64,000 bases of DNA, taken from assembly GCF_002873455.1 (NCBI RefSeq), contig NZ_MCUN01000006.1:1-64000 (forward strand), in the 5' to 3' direction. This document shows, piece by piece, positions 1 through 10,170 of the stretch. Under the pieces are notes generated by a model that made no database searches, was not told where the DNA came from, and saw only the letters and a list, made by a program, of their open reading frames with translations. The position numbers and the translations under genes were made by a program. Position 1 is the first letter of the stretch. Each line of letters begins with the position of its first letter. This DNA comes from Vibrio splendidus (GTDB lineage: Bacteria > Pseudomonadota > Gammaproteobacteria > Enterobacterales > Vibrionaceae).

Positions 1-28
1 TTCCCAACATCAATCCTAAGAAAGAAAT

Positions 29-104
29 TGGAGCGATACATCGGGTTCGAACCGATGACCTCAACCTTGGCAAGGTTGCGCTCTACCAGCTGAGCTAGTA
101 TCGC
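29..104 (-). tRNA. tRNA-Gly (GCC)
   Basis: Read on the minus strand this is a 76-nt cloverleaf with encoded CCA, a TTCGAAC T-loop and the anticodon loop TTGCCAA (anticodon GCC, glycine). It is the leftmost copy visible of an alternating Gly/fMet array. The spacer sequence left of it is the same as that left of the other two Gly genes, so the array probably continues beyond the window edge. Confidence 0.95.
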
Positions 105-179
105 TTAGTTAACCGTTAAACTTGTCTGCTAGAAACTAAGTTCTTACTGCAAAGAAGCTATCAACGTTTAACTGTAATG

Positions 180-256
<77 letters not shown>

Positions 257-316
257 TCCGGATGCATTGTTTAAGTCAATGAGTCTATTTCCCAACATCA
301 ATCCTAAGAAAGAAAT

Positions 317-392
317 TGGAGCGATACATCGGGTTCGAACCGATGACCTCAACCTTGGCAAGGTTGCGCTCTACCAACTGAGCTAGTATCGC
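317..392 (-). tRNA. tRNA-Gly (GCC)
   Basis: Second 76-nt glycine tRNA of the array. It differs from the first by one base in the D-arm (ctaccaactg against ctaccagctg on the plus strand). It begins 288 bp from copy 1, marking the repeat unit length. Confidence 0.95.
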
Positions 393-467
393 ATAAGCTA
401 ACCGTTCATCTTGTCTGCTAGAAGCTAAGTTCTTACTGCAAAGAAGTATCAACGTTTAACTGTAATG

Positions 468-544
<77 letters not shown>

Positions 545-603
545 TCCGGATGCATTGTTTAAGACAATGACTCTATTCCCAACATCAATCCTAAGAAAGA
601 AAT

Positions 604-679
604 TGGAGCGATACATCGGGTTCGAACCGATGACCTCAACCTTGGCAAGGTTGCGCTCTACCAACTGAGCTAGTATCGC
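604..679 (-). tRNA. tRNA-Gly (GCC)
   Basis: Promoter-proximal glycine tRNA (GCC) of the array, 76 nt with encoded CCA and identical in body to the copy at 317-392. The right flank diverges from the repeat spacer and carries the promoter. Confidence 0.95.
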
Positions 680-713
680 AATCTGAAACGTCTTTCGTCG
701 TTCAGGGCTGCGA

Positions 714-741
714 ATTATAAGAGCATTTTTTTGTGATGCAA
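714..741 (-). promoter_or_regulatory. Promoter of the tRNA-Gly/fMet array
   Basis: On the minus strand a perfect -10 TATAAT (714-719) lies 16 bp downstream of TTGCAT (736-741). It is followed by a G/C-containing discriminator before the first tRNA 35 bp away. Position and quality fit a strong stable-RNA promoter. The assignment is by motif only. Confidence 0.7.
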
Positions 742-858
742 GTCCTTAATGCAAAATTACGAAAGTTTTTACTCAACTGCTGTAAAAGCACGCAGATTTG
801 CAAAAAAACCAGCTCTTATGTCCCTGAAAAGTTAGACAAACGTGATCATTTGATCCAT

Positions 859-1404
859 CTAGATGTTAATAATCGTTTTTCGGTAGTACTGCAGTTCAGC
901 GATCGACTCACGAATATCATCCAATGCCAGATGGCTTCCCGACTTTGAAAAACCATCGAGTACTTCAGGTTTCCAACGACGAGTCAGCTCTTTCAGAGTG
1001 CTTACATCGACATAACGGTAGTGGAAGTACTCTTCCAATTCAGGCATGTGCTTGTAGAGGAAACGACGGTCTTGTCCAATGCTGTTACCACAAATAGGCG
1101 ATTTACCTTTCGGTACCCACTTCTCAAGAAACTCAATCGTTTGTTTGATAGCGTCTTGCTCTGAAACGGTACTTTCTTGAATTCTCTTAACTAAACCGCT
1201 GCCAGTATGAGTCGTTGTGCACCACTCATCCATCTTGTCCAGCTCACTCTGAGGTTGGTGAATGGCCAAAACAGGCCCTTCAGCCAGAATGTTGAGCTCA
1301 CTATCGGTAACGATAGAAGCAATTTCAATAATTTTATGAGTTTCAGGATCAAGTCCCGTCATCTCTAGATCAACCCAAATAAGGTTCTGATCGCTAAAGG
1401 ACAT
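859..1404 (-). CDS. orn: Oligoribonuclease
   Basis: 3'-5' exoribonuclease that degrades RNA di- to pentanucleotides, and in diguanylate-cyclase-rich bacteria also the pGpG left from c-di-GMP breakdown; cytoplasmic. The 181-aa length matches the family. All DEDDh catalytic residues are in place: D12 and E14 in the VDLEMTG motif, D112, H158 and D163. It is divergent from rsgA, the usual gammaproteobacterial arrangement. Two GGDEF proteins in this window make the pGpG role relevant, though that link is inference. Confidence 0.97.
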   Translation of the reverse strand: MSFSDQNLIWVDLEMTGLDPETHKIIEIASIVTDSELNILAEGPVLAIHQPQSELDKMDEWCTTTHTGSGLVKRIQESTVSEQDAIKQTIEFLEKWVPKGKSPICGNSIGQDRRFLYKHMPELEEYFHYRYVDVSTLKELTRRWKPEVLDGFSKSGSHLALDDIRESIAELQYYRKTIINI

Positions 1405-1553
1405 AAGGCGTCGCCTATTTGTTTATGTATAAAAGAGGTACTATACCCAAATAATTATACTCAAACTAGCTTTAGGGCCATCGAAATCAATGGTACCAAC
1501 AACATTCCGTTTGAGTCCTCAATCATCAAGTTAGATGTGTTAAGTGAAAAATT

Positions 1554-2609
1554 GTGGCTAAAAAAAAGAAGTTAACCAAAGGTCAAGTGCGTCGTGTACG
1601 TAGCAACCAGAACAAGCGACTCAAGAAAGAAGATTCTATCCAGTGGGATGAGAACATGCTTGGCGGAACAAAAAGCGGACTCGTAATTACGCGCTTTGGC
1701 CAACATGCCGATATCGAAGATCTTGAAACCAACGAAGTTCACCGTTGTAACTTACGCCGCAGTATTGAAACGTTAGTTTCTGGAGACAAAGTCATTTGGC
1801 GCGCAGGACTTGAATCAATGGCCGGCATCTCTGGTGTTGTAGAAGCCGTTGAGCCAAGAACGTCAATGCTAACTCGCCCTGATTACTATGACGGCCTAAA
1901 ACCGGTTGCCGCAAACGTAGACCAAATGGTTATCGTTTCAGCGGTACTGCCGGAGCTATCACTTAATATCATCGACCGTTACTTGATCGCCTCTGAAACG
2001 GTGAACATTGCCCCGTTAGTTGTGCTCAATAAAGTCGACTTGCTGACAGAACAACAAATTAGCGAATACCGCGAAACACTGAAGATATACGAGAAAATCG
2101 GCTATAAAGTCATGTTCGTCAGTAAAGAGTCGGGTTACGGCATCAAAGAGTTGGAAGCCGAACTGAAAGATCGTATCAACATTTTCGTTGGTCAATCTGG
2201 CGTAGGTAAATCCAGCGTAGTGAATGCACTCATGCCAACACTAGACATTGAAGAAGGCGCGGTTTCTGAAAACTCAGGTCTAGGTCAACACACCACCACA
2301 GCAGCGCGCTTGTATCACTTCCCTTCTGGTGGTGATCTTATCGATTCCCCAGGGGTACGTGAATTCGGCCTATGGCATTTAGAACCCGATGAAGTCACAG
2401 ATGCTTTCATTGAATTCAAGCCATACCTAGGTGGTTGTAAATTCCGTGACTGTAAACACAATGACGATCCTGGGTGCCTGCTACGTGAAGCCGTTGAAGA
2501 CGGTAAAATTAGCCGCTTACGTTTTGCTAGCTACCATCGCATTATTGAAACAATGGCTGACAACAAAGATAACCGTCAGTACTCACGAAGCAAGAAAGCT
2601 GATCTCTAA
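1554..2609 (+). CDS. rsgA: Small-subunit ribosome biogenesis GTPase RsgA
   Basis: Circularly permuted GTPase that assists late maturation of the 30S subunit; cytoplasmic. The 351-aa product shows the permuted motif order G4 (NKVD 159-162), G1 (GQSGVGKS 213-220), G3 (DSPG 264-267). A C-terminal zinc site follows (C295, C300, H302, C308). The N-terminus is very Lys/Arg-rich, followed by an OB-fold region. The start is a GTG with a weak ribosome-binding site; no better start is visible upstream in frame. The gene is followed 125 bp later by psd on the same strand. Confidence 0.96.
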   Translation: MAKKKKLTKGQVRRVRSNQNKRLKKEDSIQWDENMLGGTKSGLVITRFGQHADIEDLETNEVHRCNLRRSIETLVSGDKVIWRAGLESMAGISGVVEAVEPRTSMLTRPDYYDGLKPVAANVDQMVIVSAVLPELSLNIIDRYLIASETVNIAPLVVLNKVDLLTEQQISEYRETLKIYEKIGYKVMFVSKESGYGIKELEAELKDRINIFVGQSGVGKSSVVNALMPTLDIEEGAVSENSGLGQHTTTAARLYHFPSGGDLIDSPGVREFGLWHLEPDEVTDAFIEFKPYLGGCKFRDCKHNDDPGCLLREAVEDGKISRLRFASYHRIIETMADNKDNRQYSRSKKADL

Positions 2610-2734
2610 TCGCGTTTTTGTGAACAAATGTGTGCATTTACTGACAATTGGCGCGAATTTAAGTAACATCTCGCGCCCTAAACCGTCATCGACAGATTTA
2701 ATTGAAAAACAATTAGCATTGGAAAATTAATACA

Positions 2735-3652
2735 ATGGATAAGATTAAAGTTGGATTGCAGTACTGGATCCCACAGCATGGGCTAACTCGCCTAGTCGGT
2801 AAACTGGCATCGGCTAAAGCGGGTGGCTTAACGACAGCGATCATCAACTGGTTCATCAAGCAATACAAAGTAAACATGGATGAAGCTCTGCATAGCGATC
2901 CAAAACACTTTAAAACATTCAATGAATTCTTCGTACGTGAATTGAAAGAAGGCATGCGCCCTATCGCTGAAGGTGACTCTGTTATTGTTCACCCTGCTGA
3001 TGCACGTGTAAGCCAGTTTGGCCCAATTACTGACGGTCAACTGATTCAAGCTAAAAACCATAACTACTCAGCTCGTGAGCTATTGGGTGGCGATGCTGCT
3101 CTAGCGGATGAATTTAAAGACGGCGAGTTCGCAACGCTTTACTTGTCGCCAAGTGATTACCATCGCGTGCACATGCCATGTGACGGCACACTGCGTCAGA
3201 TGATCTATGTACCAGGCGATCTTTTCTCAGTTAACCCGTTAACGGCAGAGAACGTTCCAAACCTATTCGCACGTAACGAGCGTGTGGTTTGTATCTTCGA
3301 TACTGAATTTGGCCCAATGGCACAAGTACTTGTTGGCGCAACTATCGTTGGCAGCATCGAGCAAGTATGGGCTGGTACCATTACTCCACCTCGTGGTAAC
3401 TCAGTTTACAAATGGGATTACCCTGCACAAGGTGATACAGCTGTCGTCTTGAAGAAAGGCGAAGAGATGGGCCGCTTTAAGCTTGGTTCAACGGTTATCA
3501 ACCTGTTCGCTAAAGACGCAATCAAGTTTGACGATACGATGATAAATGGTGAGAAAACCGTTCTAGGCACCCCTTTCGCTCACATTACGGGCAAAGAAGC
3601 TGAAGTAAATGAAAATACTGCTGAAACGGTTGAGAACACAGACCAAGCCTAA
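2735..3652 (+). CDS. psd: Phosphatidylserine decarboxylase proenzyme
   Basis: Inner-membrane enzyme making phosphatidylethanolamine from phosphatidylserine. The 305-aa proenzyme has the LGST self-cleavage motif (250-253); cleavage before S252 generates the pyruvoyl group on the alpha chain. Family residues D90 (HPADAR) and H146 (DYHRVH) are present. An acidic tail after residue 285 is lineage-specific. rsgA-psd adjacency is common in related bacteria. A strong terminator follows. Confidence 0.96.
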   Translation: MDKIKVGLQYWIPQHGLTRLVGKLASAKAGGLTTAIINWFIKQYKVNMDEALHSDPKHFKTFNEFFVRELKEGMRPIAEGDSVIVHPADARVSQFGPITDGQLIQAKNHNYSARELLGGDAALADEFKDGEFATLYLSPSDYHRVHMPCDGTLRQMIYVPGDLFSVNPLTAENVPNLFARNERVVCIFDTEFGPMAQVLVGATIVGSIEQVWAGTITPPRGNSVYKWDYPAQGDTAVVLKKGEEMGRFKLGSTVINLFAKDAIKFDDTMINGEKTVLGTPFAHITGKEAEVNENTAETVENTDQA

Positions 3653-3681
3653 CTCTCTGAGTTAACTTAGTAAGCTTTAAG

Positions 3682-3724
3682 GGCGCGTTAGTTTTCTATT
3701 TTTAGAGAATAACGCGCCTTTTTC
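3682..3724 (+). terminator. Rho-independent terminator of psd
   Basis: GGCGCGTTA (3682-3690) pairs with TAACGCGCC (3710-3718), extended by an inner TTTTCT/AGAGAA helix, and is followed by a T run. It lies 30 bp after the psd stop. Confidence 0.9.
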
Positions 3725-3949
3725 TTATCTAGTTCGAGATATTTCCCTCCAAGATTTCAAAAAATCCAACTATCGACAGCCTTATTCTCAACGAGCAGTA
3801 CGTGGAATTACCAAGAAAAAAGATTGACCAAAAACAAAACAATTGTCGAAACCTTAAACAACTTTCCGATTTTACAACCCGTATCCAAGTACCAAAAATC
3901 CAGATAACTTACTCTATTTGAAGATATTTTATTCATAGGGTCTTTGTAC

Positions 3950-5365
3950 ATGCCTAAACTCAATGTTGGCGTTCTGGTCAAGCTGTTGATTTGTTTTGCG
4001 ATTCCCTTGGGCGTGCTATTCATGCCGATAGATTCAATACCAATCGATGATCTCACGCTGATTCAACACCGTTTGCTCGCCATATTCCTCTTAGCAGCAC
4101 TACTTTGGGTGCTTGAACCCGTTCCGGTATTCGCTACTTCAATTCTGATTATTGCGCTTGAACTAGTGATGATTTCCGACAAAGGTCTACACCTATTTAG
4201 AAACCCACCAGCAGGGCACGATCTCGGCAATTTAATCAAATATACTGACATTTTCGGTGCATTTTCGTCACCGATTATCATCCTCTTCATGGGTGGCTTT
4301 GCTCTCGCGATATCGGCATCCAAATATGAACTCGACAACAACTTAGCTCGAGTGCTACTCAAGCCATTTGGCACAGAACCGCGCTTCATTATGCTCGGCT
4401 TAATGCTGATCACCGCCGTGTTCTCAATGTTCATGTCGAACACTGCAACCACCGTAATGATGCTCGCACTGCTTGGCCCTATCGTGGCGTCAGCACCTAA
4501 AGGCGACATGGGTATTAAAGCGCTCGTGTTGTGTATTCCAATTGCAGCGAATACTGGTGGTATCGCGACACCTATCGGTACACCGCCCAATGCGATCGCA
4601 CTACAATACCTGACGGGGGAGAACAGTATCGACTTCCTTAGCTGGATGATGATGGGTTTACCTTTTGTGATCATCCAACTCACCATCGCTTGGTTCCTTC
4701 TTCAGAAACTTTTTCCTTCCAAGCAAAAAAACATGGTGCTCAAGCTTGATGGGCAGTTTAAAAAGAGCTGGCGAGCGATAGTCGTTTACGTCACCTTCGC
4801 TGCCACTATCCTGTTGTGGATGACCACCAAACTGCACGGCATGAACACCTATGTCGTCTCTATTATCCCGCTGGCGGTGTTCACACTAACGGGGATAATG
4901 GGTAAAGAAGAGCTCAAGCTGATTAACTGGGATGTGTTGTGGTTAGTCGCGGGTGGTATTGCGATTGGTATCGGCCTTGATAAAACAGGGTTAGCTGCAG
5001 CATTGGCGCACGCGATTGATTACGAATCGCTCTCCCCTACCTCAGTGGTACTGACGCTATCTATCATCTGTTGGCTCATGGCAAACTTCATGTCCAACAC
5101 TGCGACTGCCAACTTACTGATGCCTATCGCCGCGGCGATTGGTGCATCAATGGAAAGCTTAATCGCGATTGGCGGCTTACAAGGCTTGCTGGTTGTGGTC
5201 GCCTTCTCCGCGTCACTCGGTATGATTCTTCCAGTATCAACACCACCAAACTCGTTGGCCTACTCAACCGGGCTTATCGAAAGCAAAGACATGGCGAAGA
5301 TGGGTATCATCTTAGGGATCGTCGGCTTGCTGATGGTCTACCTAGCACTGTTTATTATCACCTAG
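3950..5365 (+). CDS. SLC13/DASS-family anion:Na+ symporter (INDY-like)
   Basis: Polytopic inner-membrane transporter of the divalent anion:Na+ symporter family, whose members carry dicarboxylates or related anions with sodium. Both signature SNT motifs that bind Na+ and substrate are present (about residues 163-165 and 382-384, each in MSNTAT), with paired hairpins and about eleven hydrophobic segments in 471 aa. The ATG at 3950 is preferred over an in-frame TTG at 3944, because AGGG at 3937-3940 is 9 nt upstream of the ATG but too close to the TTG. The exact substrate cannot be read from the sequence. It is probably monocistronic. Confidence 0.9.
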   Translation: MPKLNVGVLVKLLICFAIPLGVLFMPIDSIPIDDLTLIQHRLLAIFLLAALLWVLEPVPVFATSILIIALELVMISDKGLHLFRNPPAGHDLGNLIKYTDIFGAFSSPIIILFMGGFALAISASKYELDNNLARVLLKPFGTEPRFIMLGLMLITAVFSMFMSNTATTVMMLALLGPIVASAPKGDMGIKALVLCIPIAANTGGIATPIGTPPNAIALQYLTGENSIDFLSWMMMGLPFVIIQLTIAWFLLQKLFPSKQKNMVLKLDGQFKKSWRAIVVYVTFAATILLWMTTKLHGMNTYVVSIIPLAVFTLTGIMGKEELKLINWDVLWLVAGGIAIGIGLDKTGLAAALAHAIDYESLSPTSVVLTLSIICWLMANFMSNTATANLLMPIAAAIGASMESLIAIGGLQGLLVVVAFSASLGMILPVSTPPNSLAYSTGLIESKDMAKMGIILGIVGLLMVYLALFIIT

Positions 5366-5387
5366 ACCACCTATTTATCCGCGAACT

Positions 5388-5427
5388 CCCCTCTAGATAG
5401 CAATAGTAATTTTGCTCTCTAGAGGGG
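5388..5427. terminator. Hairpin after the SLC13 gene
   Basis: CCCCTCTAGA (5388-5397) with a short extension pairs with TCTAGAGGGG (5418-5427), giving a long stem 22 bp after the transporter stop. There is no clear T run, so it may be a Rho-associated 3' end or mRNA-stabilising hairpin. Apart from this, 5428-5657 holds only AT-rich upstream sequence of the chemoreceptor. Confidence 0.5.
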
Positions 5428-5657
5428 GGTTACCAAGCCGTAACTGAAAAGATAAAGTCGATAATAATTAACACCTTAGCAACAGCTAATTGTGATCCCA
5501 CTTCACTGTTTAGTAAAAACGATCATTTATATATTTAAATTATGATTTTAAACACGTTTCGCATTTTAAATATGATGACACTAGACCTCTATCAGAAACA
5601 CATCAGTTCACCATCAAGTACGTAATTAGGTTTTTGTCTAATAGAGAGGAATAGACC

Positions 5658-7538
5658 TTGAGACATACTATTAAGTTTAAAATCCAGATCGCTATTGCGG
5701 TGATTATCGCCGTCGTAAGTGGCGCTCAAGCTTGGATATCGGTTAATCAGCTGACTCAAGAGACTGAAGTCGCAATTAATCAAGAAATGAAAAACGTGAG
5801 TGTTGGCACCACCAATTATATTGCTGATTGGCTCTCGATCCGCAGCGATATGATGCTTGCCAATGAATCGACCATTTCAAGCAATAGCAACTCGGATCGC
5901 GAGTTATTGATCACCAAGCAAGCTGGGCAATTCTTGTCTGTTTATGCTGGGTTCAGCGATGGCACTATCGCTTATGGCGACAAAGGTGAAGATTGGCCAA
6001 CAGGTTACGACCCGCGCACTCGCCCTTGGTATAAAGATGCAAACGCAACGTCAGACCTCATCATCACTGAACCTTATCAAGACTTTGACGGCAGCATTGT
6101 CATCAGTTTCGCAAAAGCATTCAGTGGCGATAGACAGGGCGTTCTCGCAGCAGATTTAACCGTAACCAGCATTATTGATACCGTGCTCAATGTAAAACTG
6201 GATAACGATGGCTTTGCATTCTTAGTGGATGGTAATAACAACATAGTGGCCTACAGTGATGAAGAACTGAGTCAAAAACCACTGACCAGTTTGAATCCAG
6301 AACTAACCACCAACAAGGTGTCACAGCTGCTTCAAAACCAAATGATCACCACTCTCACTTGGCCTGATCAAGGCGATAAGCTGGTCTATATTGCCAATGT
6401 ACCGAACACCGATTGGTCGTTAGGTCTTGTTATCGATAAAGAAATGGCGTTTTCTGCAGTATCTGATGCCATTCAATTCATCACGCTGACCTCTTTGATT
6501 TTGTACATCATCATTTCAATTGCGAGCACAGTGGTGATCAACCGCTTACTTTCTCCATTACAAACCTTGTCAGAAGCGCTGACCCAACTCGCTCAAGGCA
6601 GAGGCGATCTCACTCAGCGCATTGATATCACACGTATGGATGAGATTGGCAAGCTTGCCGAGCTTGTAAACCAGTTCTTAAGCCAGATGCAAAGCATGTT
6701 GAAGGGCGTGATAGAACACAGCCACGATCTCAACAATCATGCAGAGAAAGCCAATCAACTGGCGACCCAATCTTCGATTAGCGTTGAGAATCAACAAAAC
6801 GATATCAACCAAATTGCGACCGCGATTCATGAAATGTCCGCCACCGCAGCCGAAGTAGCTAGCCATGCCGAATTAACGGCATCCGCTTCTCAGGCATCCG
6901 CCACCGCTTGTAACGAAGGCCAAGAGGTCATCCAACAAAACCGCGATGCGATTACTGGACTTGCGACTCAGGTTGAAGATGCCGCCAATGTTATTCGTGA
7001 GTTAGAGAGCAATGCTCAAAGCATCAACCAGATCCTATCCACCATTCAAGGCATTGCCGAACAGACCAACCTGTTGGCATTGAATGCGGCGATTGAAGCC
7101 GCTCGAGCGGGTGAACAAGGTCGTGGGTTTGCGGTTGTGGCCGATGAAGTTCGAGTGCTCAGCCAACGAACGCACGGCTCGACGGAAGAGATCCGCGTGA
7201 TGATTGATACACTGCAGAAGAATACCGAACATGCCGTTGAAAGCATGACCACCAGCACTCAACTGGCCGAAAACAGTGTTGGCTTCGCCGAGCAAGCCCA
7301 TGGCAGCCTCACTAAAATCACGCAAGCGATCACTGAAATCAACGACATGGCGCTGCAAATCGCGAGTGCCGCAGAAGAGCAACGCGCGGTAAGCGAAGAC
7401 ATCAGCCGCAATACGCAAGGGATCAAAGATGCCTCTGACGATCTTGCCCAGCAAGCGGAAAGCAGTCGCAATAGCTCAAATGAAATGAGCAGCGCTGCAG
7501 AGTCAATGCGCCAAGACGTAGAGCGCTTTAAGGTATAG
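5658..7538 (+). CDS. Methyl-accepting chemotaxis protein with dCache amino-acid-type sensor
   Basis: Transmembrane chemoreceptor of 626 aa: TM1 about 8-29, periplasmic dCache domain 30-275, TM2 about 276-298, HAMP 299-350, then a cytoplasmic signalling rod whose hairpin tip (about 468-503, [20 protein letters not shown]) contacts CheA/CheW. The sensor carries Y117, R122, W124, Y125, Y140 and D166. These match in order and nearly in spacing the residues that bind amino-acid ligands in receptors such as PctA, so an amino-acid attractant is a reasonable inference. The TTG start is supported by AGAGAGGA 7 nt upstream. No C-terminal CheR-binding pentapeptide is visible. The 3' end is triplicated (7522-7566). 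Confidence 0.93.
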   Translation: MRHTIKFKIQIAIAVIIAVVSGAQAWISVNQLTQETEVAINQEMKNVSVGTTNYIADWLSIRSDMMLANESTISSNSNSDRELLITKQAGQFLSVYAGFSDGTIAYGDKGEDWPTGYDPRTRPWYKDANATSDLIITEPYQDFDGSIVISFAKAFSGDRQGVLAADLTVTSIIDTVLNVKLDNDGFAFLVDGNNNIVAYSDEELSQKPLTSLNPELTTNKVSQLLQNQMITTLTWPDQGDKLVYIANVPNTDWSLGLVIDKEMAFSAVSDAIQFITLTSLILYIIISIASTVVINRLLSPLQTLSEALTQLAQGRGDLTQRIDITRMDEIGKLAELVNQFLSQMQSMLKGVIEHSHDLNNHAEKANQLATQSSISVENQQNDINQIATAIHEMSATAAEVASHAELTASASQASATACNEGQEVIQQNRDAITGLATQVEDAANVIRELESNAQSINQILSTIQGIAEQTNLLALNAAIEAARAGEQGRGFAVVADEVRVLSQRTHGSTEEIRVMIDTLQKNTEHAVESMTTSTQLAENSVGFAEQAHGSLTKITQAITEINDMALQIASAAEEQRAVSEDISRNTQGIKDASDDLAQQAESSRNSSNEMSSAAESMRQDVERFKV

Positions 7539-7566
7539 CGCTTTAAGGTTTAGCGCTTTGAGGTAT
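7522..7566 (+). repeat. Three 15-bp tandem copies of the chemoreceptor gene end
   Basis: AGCGCTTTAAGGTAT (7522-7536, containing the last codons and stop) is followed by AGCGCTTTAAGGTTT and AGCGCTTTGAGGTAT. The two extra copies lie just after the stop codon. Confidence 0.9.
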
Positions 7567-7729
7567 AGCGCGCCTCAAGCAAAGTAAGTTGAACCACACC
7601 AGCAAGTGACAGCTGACACAAACCAATAACTGAAACAAAGTCGTTCTTTAATAAGAATCGCTTTGTTCTCAGTTCGGTTTGATGCATATTGATGAGCTAA
7701 TTTATCCCAGACACAAGGATGTTATTCAG

Positions 7730-8617
7730 ATGGGATTTGAATGGTTGGCTCTAGCTGCCGCTTTTCTTTGGGCGATTGCGAGCCTGATGTCAGTAAAGCC
7801 TGCTCAACACTTAGGTTCTTTCGCTTATAGCCGCTGGCGAATGGGTTGTACCGCGATCATCTTATCAAGCATGGCTTGGTTTACTGGCGGTTGGTCAAGT
7901 GTGGAAGCTGACTTAGTCACGCCGATGATGCTGTCTGGTCTAATTGGCATCTTCATTGGTGATACCGCCCTATTTGCCTGTTTGAACCGAATGGGGCCAC
8001 GCCAAGCCGGTTTGCTGTTCTCTTGTCACGCGGTATTTTCCGCGATTCTCGGTTACTTCCTGTTTAGCGAAAGCATGACTTCGGTTGAGCTTATTGGCTC
8101 TGCTTTAGTATTCAGTGGCGTGTTAACTGCAATATTCTTTGGTCGTCGAGGACAAGCGAAAAACCAACTCGAAACCATCAAGGGCACGGTGTGGATTGGT
8201 GTTGCTCTGGGAATCACCGCCGCTATCTGCCAAGCATTGGGCGGTATTATTGCCAAACCCGTGATGCAAACCAACATAGACCCTGTCGCCGCTTCAGCCA
8301 TTCGAATGATCACCGCCTTTGTTGCTCACTCTCTGTTTCGTTTAACGGGCGCTAAACTTTCACGCGCAATCAACCCAATGAATAAACAGATATTCGCAAT
8401 TACCGCGGTTAATGGTTTTCTAGCGATGGCCGTGGGAATGACGCTGATTTTGTATGCGTTGCAGGAAGGCAATGTCGGCATGGTCGCACTATTATCTTCG
8501 ACCACGCCAATCATGTTGTTACCGATACTCTGGCTGTACACCAAGCAGAGACCGAACGCCTACGCTTGGATAGGAGCCATTGTTGCCGTAGTGGGTACCG
8601 GTATCTTGGTCAGCTAA
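7730..8617 (+). CDS. DMT-superfamily (EamA) transporter
   Basis: Inner-membrane drug/metabolite-type exporter with ten predicted helices in two EamA repeats (about 5-135 and 150-290); the substrate cannot be predicted. The start chosen gives 295 aa, begins at MGFEWLA and has AAGGA 10 nt upstream. Earlier in-frame starts (TTG 7679, ATG 7682) would add a hydrophilic leader with no good ribosome-binding site. Monocistronic, convergent with epmA. The end of the coding sequence is imperfectly triplicated downstream. Confidence 0.88.
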   Translation: MGFEWLALAAAFLWAIASLMSVKPAQHLGSFAYSRWRMGCTAIILSSMAWFTGGWSSVEADLVTPMMLSGLIGIFIGDTALFACLNRMGPRQAGLLFSCHAVFSAILGYFLFSESMTSVELIGSALVFSGVLTAIFFGRRGQAKNQLETIKGTVWIGVALGITAAICQALGGIIAKPVMQTNIDPVAASAIRMITAFVAHSLFRLTGAKLSRAINPMNKQIFAITAVNGFLAMAVGMTLILYALQEGNVGMVALLSSTTPIMLLPILWLYTKQRPNAYAWIGAIVAVVGTGILVS

Positions 8618-8668
8618 TAGCACTGGTATTCTGGTCAAATAGTGGTACTGGGATTCTGGTCAGCTAGT
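8590..8668 (+). repeat. Imperfect triplication of the DMT gene end (about 25 bp units)
   Basis: The last codons and stop (8590-8616) are followed by two diverged copies (8617-8640 and 8641-8668), each with the core TACTGGNATTCTGGTCA. The layout is like that at the end of the preceding chemoreceptor gene. Confidence 0.75.
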
Positions 8669-8683
8669 GCAGCGGATTAGAAG

Positions 8684-8718
8684 CTGAAAGTTAATAGCTA
8701 AGGACTATTAACTTTCAG
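8684..8718. terminator. Hairpin between convergent DMT gene and epmA
   Basis: Perfect 14-bp stem: CTGAAAGTTAATAG (8684-8697) and its complement (8705-8718) with a 7-nt loop. It ends 13 bp before the epmA stop. No T run on either strand, so its role as a terminator is uncertain. Confidence 0.6.
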
Positions 8719-8731
8719 TAGAAGCAAAAAG

Positions 8732-9703
8732 CTAAGAACGTGGGAAAGGAAAAGCCGTCACATCATCGATGTGATCGTACCCCAGCGCCAGCATGATCAG
8801 CCTGTCGATCCCTAGAGCAACACCCGCACAGTCTGGTAAACCCGCCTTTAATGCCTCAATCAAGTGATGATCAATCGGTTGAGGTGATAAGCCCATTTCA
8901 ATACGCTTGGCATTATCGTCTTCAAAACGCTGCAGTTGTTCTTGTGGTTTATCTAACTCATGAAAGCCGTTAGCTAACTCGATACCTTTGAAGTACACCT
9001 CAAAGCGATCCGCAACTCGCGAATCATTCGGATTTATCTTGGCTAACGCTGCTTGCGATGCCGGGAAATCATAAACAAAGGCCGGAACATCTTGGCCGAT
9101 TTTCGCCTCTACCCCAATGCTGAAAAGAAGCTGCAGCAAGGTGTCACGATCGTCTTCTGGATCCGCAATATCACTTAACCCAAGTGTTGTAGCCGCTTGC
9201 TTTAAGGTATCCATAGAATCTTCTAATGGACACACACCCAGTACATCAATAAAGGCTTGTTGGTAAGTCATTCGCTCCGCTTTGCCAGACTTGAGGATTT
9301 GCTGCAATAGCAGGTCCATTTCGTCCATCAAATCGTGGTGATCAAACCCCACGCGATACCACTCCAACATAGTGAACTCAGGGTTGTGATAACGGCCATT
9401 TTCTTCGTTACGGAAAGACTTACAAATTTGGTAGATACAGCCACTGCCCGCCGCCAACAGTCGTTTCATATGAAACTCTGGGCTCGTCATAAAGAACAGT
9501 GGCTGGCCATGCGCATAACCCGGCCCTACGAATTCAGTTTTGAACGTATGCAAATGCACATCCGTCACCGTAGCGTGACTCATCGCAGGCGTATCCACTT
9601 CCATCACGTTTCGCTCTGTAAAGAACTGACGAATTTGATTAAGGATATCAGCACGTTGCTTTAACTGCTTAATGGTTGCGGCCGGTTGCCATGTAGAGTG
9701 CAT
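8732..9703 (-). CDS. epmA: EF-P (R)-beta-lysine ligase EpmA
   Basis: Class II lysyl-tRNA-synthetase-like enzyme without anticodon-binding domain. It attaches (R)-beta-lysine to K34 of elongation factor P, which helps the ribosome through polyproline stretches. The 324-aa product shows class II motif 2 ([14 protein letters not shown]) and motif 3 near the end ([13 protein letters not shown]). The ATG at 9703 is chosen over upstream ATGs because GGA sits 8 nt before it and it aligns with the E. coli N-terminus. Substrate (efp) and partner (epmB) lie 4-6 kb away beyond frdABCD. Confidence 0.96.
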   Translation of the reverse strand: MHSTWQPAATIKQLKQRADILNQIRQFFTERNVMEVDTPAMSHATVTDVHLHTFKTEFVGPGYAHGQPLFFMTSPEFHMKRLLAAGSGCIYQICKSFRNEENGRYHNPEFTMLEWYRVGFDHHDLMDEMDLLLQQILKSGKAERMTYQQAFIDVLGVCPLEDSMDTLKQAATTLGLSDIADPEDDRDTLLQLLFSIGVEAKIGQDVPAFVYDFPASQAALAKINPNDSRVADRFEVYFKGIELANGFHELDKPQEQLQRFEDDNAKRIEMGLSPQPIDHHLIEALKAGLPDCAGVALGIDRLIMLALGYDHIDDVTAFPFPRS

Positions 9704-9938
9704 TATTAAGTTCCATATCACTGAGTTCTAGGTGACGAAAATTACCACCTTTCATCTCTTTTGTAAGCTTCTATCTTTCTCTTAATGAAAGCAGAATGCA
9801 GATTTTATGAAGCCAGGAAATTACGTTCTACAATACAATTATCAATACAGCTTTCACATCAACATTGATAACGAAAATCATACTCAACAAGCCGTTAACA
9901 CGTGTCTTGTGGGGGAATGGTTATCAACAATTCATTGC

Positions 9939-9954
9939 CGTGATTGCAGTCACA
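9939..9954. promoter_or_regulatory. CRP-like palindrome upstream of frdA
   Basis: CGTGATTGCAGTCACA matches the CRP consensus TGTGA N6 TCACA at nine of ten positions with correct spacing. It lies just upstream of a TATAAT (9960-9965) and 217 bp before frdA. Its distance from that -10 is not a standard activating position, so activation, repression or a role for epmA all remain possible. Confidence 0.45.
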
Positions 9955-10126
9955 TAACCTATAATTTCTATGCCCCCATATGCATTACCGACCTAAAAAC
10001 CCAAATACATCAACTTTTCAAATACCTTCCTCTCGTACACTGAACCTACCACTTAAGGCTTAGGGGTAATAAACGGTTGCTGCCGTTTACGTGCTGTTAA
10101 TTAATAAGTACTACCAATAAGCTTTT

Positions 10127-10132
10127 TATAAT
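10127..10132 (+). promoter_or_regulatory. Candidate -10 element of the frd operon
   Basis: Perfect TATAAT 38 bp upstream of the frdA start codon with no recognisable -35, as expected for an activator-dependent promoter. Motif evidence only. Confidence 0.35.
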
Positions 10133-10170
10133 TACAAGCGGAATACTCCGCATCACACTGGAGAATAACT

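Larger units (their letters stand above)
9704..10170. other. Intergenic region between epmA and frdA (467 bp)
   Basis: Divergent promoter region. It holds a CRP-like palindrome, a TATAAT at 9960-9965 and a TATAAT at 10127-10132 (separate entries). No credible FNR palindrome (TTGAT N4 ATCAA) was found, although frd is anaerobically controlled in relatives. A 78-codon open frame at 9807-10043 has no ribosome-binding site and no coding character. Confidence 0.6.

Noticed and set aside
733..948. Open frame of 71 codons on the plus strand
   Set aside because: Starts in the tRNA promoter region and runs antisense into orn; no ribosome-binding site.
4063..4686. 207-codon antisense frame opposite the SLC13 transporter
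   Set aside because: Shadow frame; the plus-strand product has full family motifs.
5492..5510. TGTGATCCCACTTCACT as a CRP site upstream of the chemoreceptor
   Set aside because: Half-sites are separated by 7, not 6, bases and the second is imperfect.
7035..7454. 139-codon antisense frame inside the chemoreceptor gene
   Set aside because: Shadow of the strongly biased MCP signalling domain; several such frames lie opposite the gene.
9807..10043. 78-codon frame between epmA and frdA
   Set aside because: No ribosome-binding site, His/Asn/Tyr-rich composition of non-coding AT-rich DNA, and it overlaps likely promoter elements.
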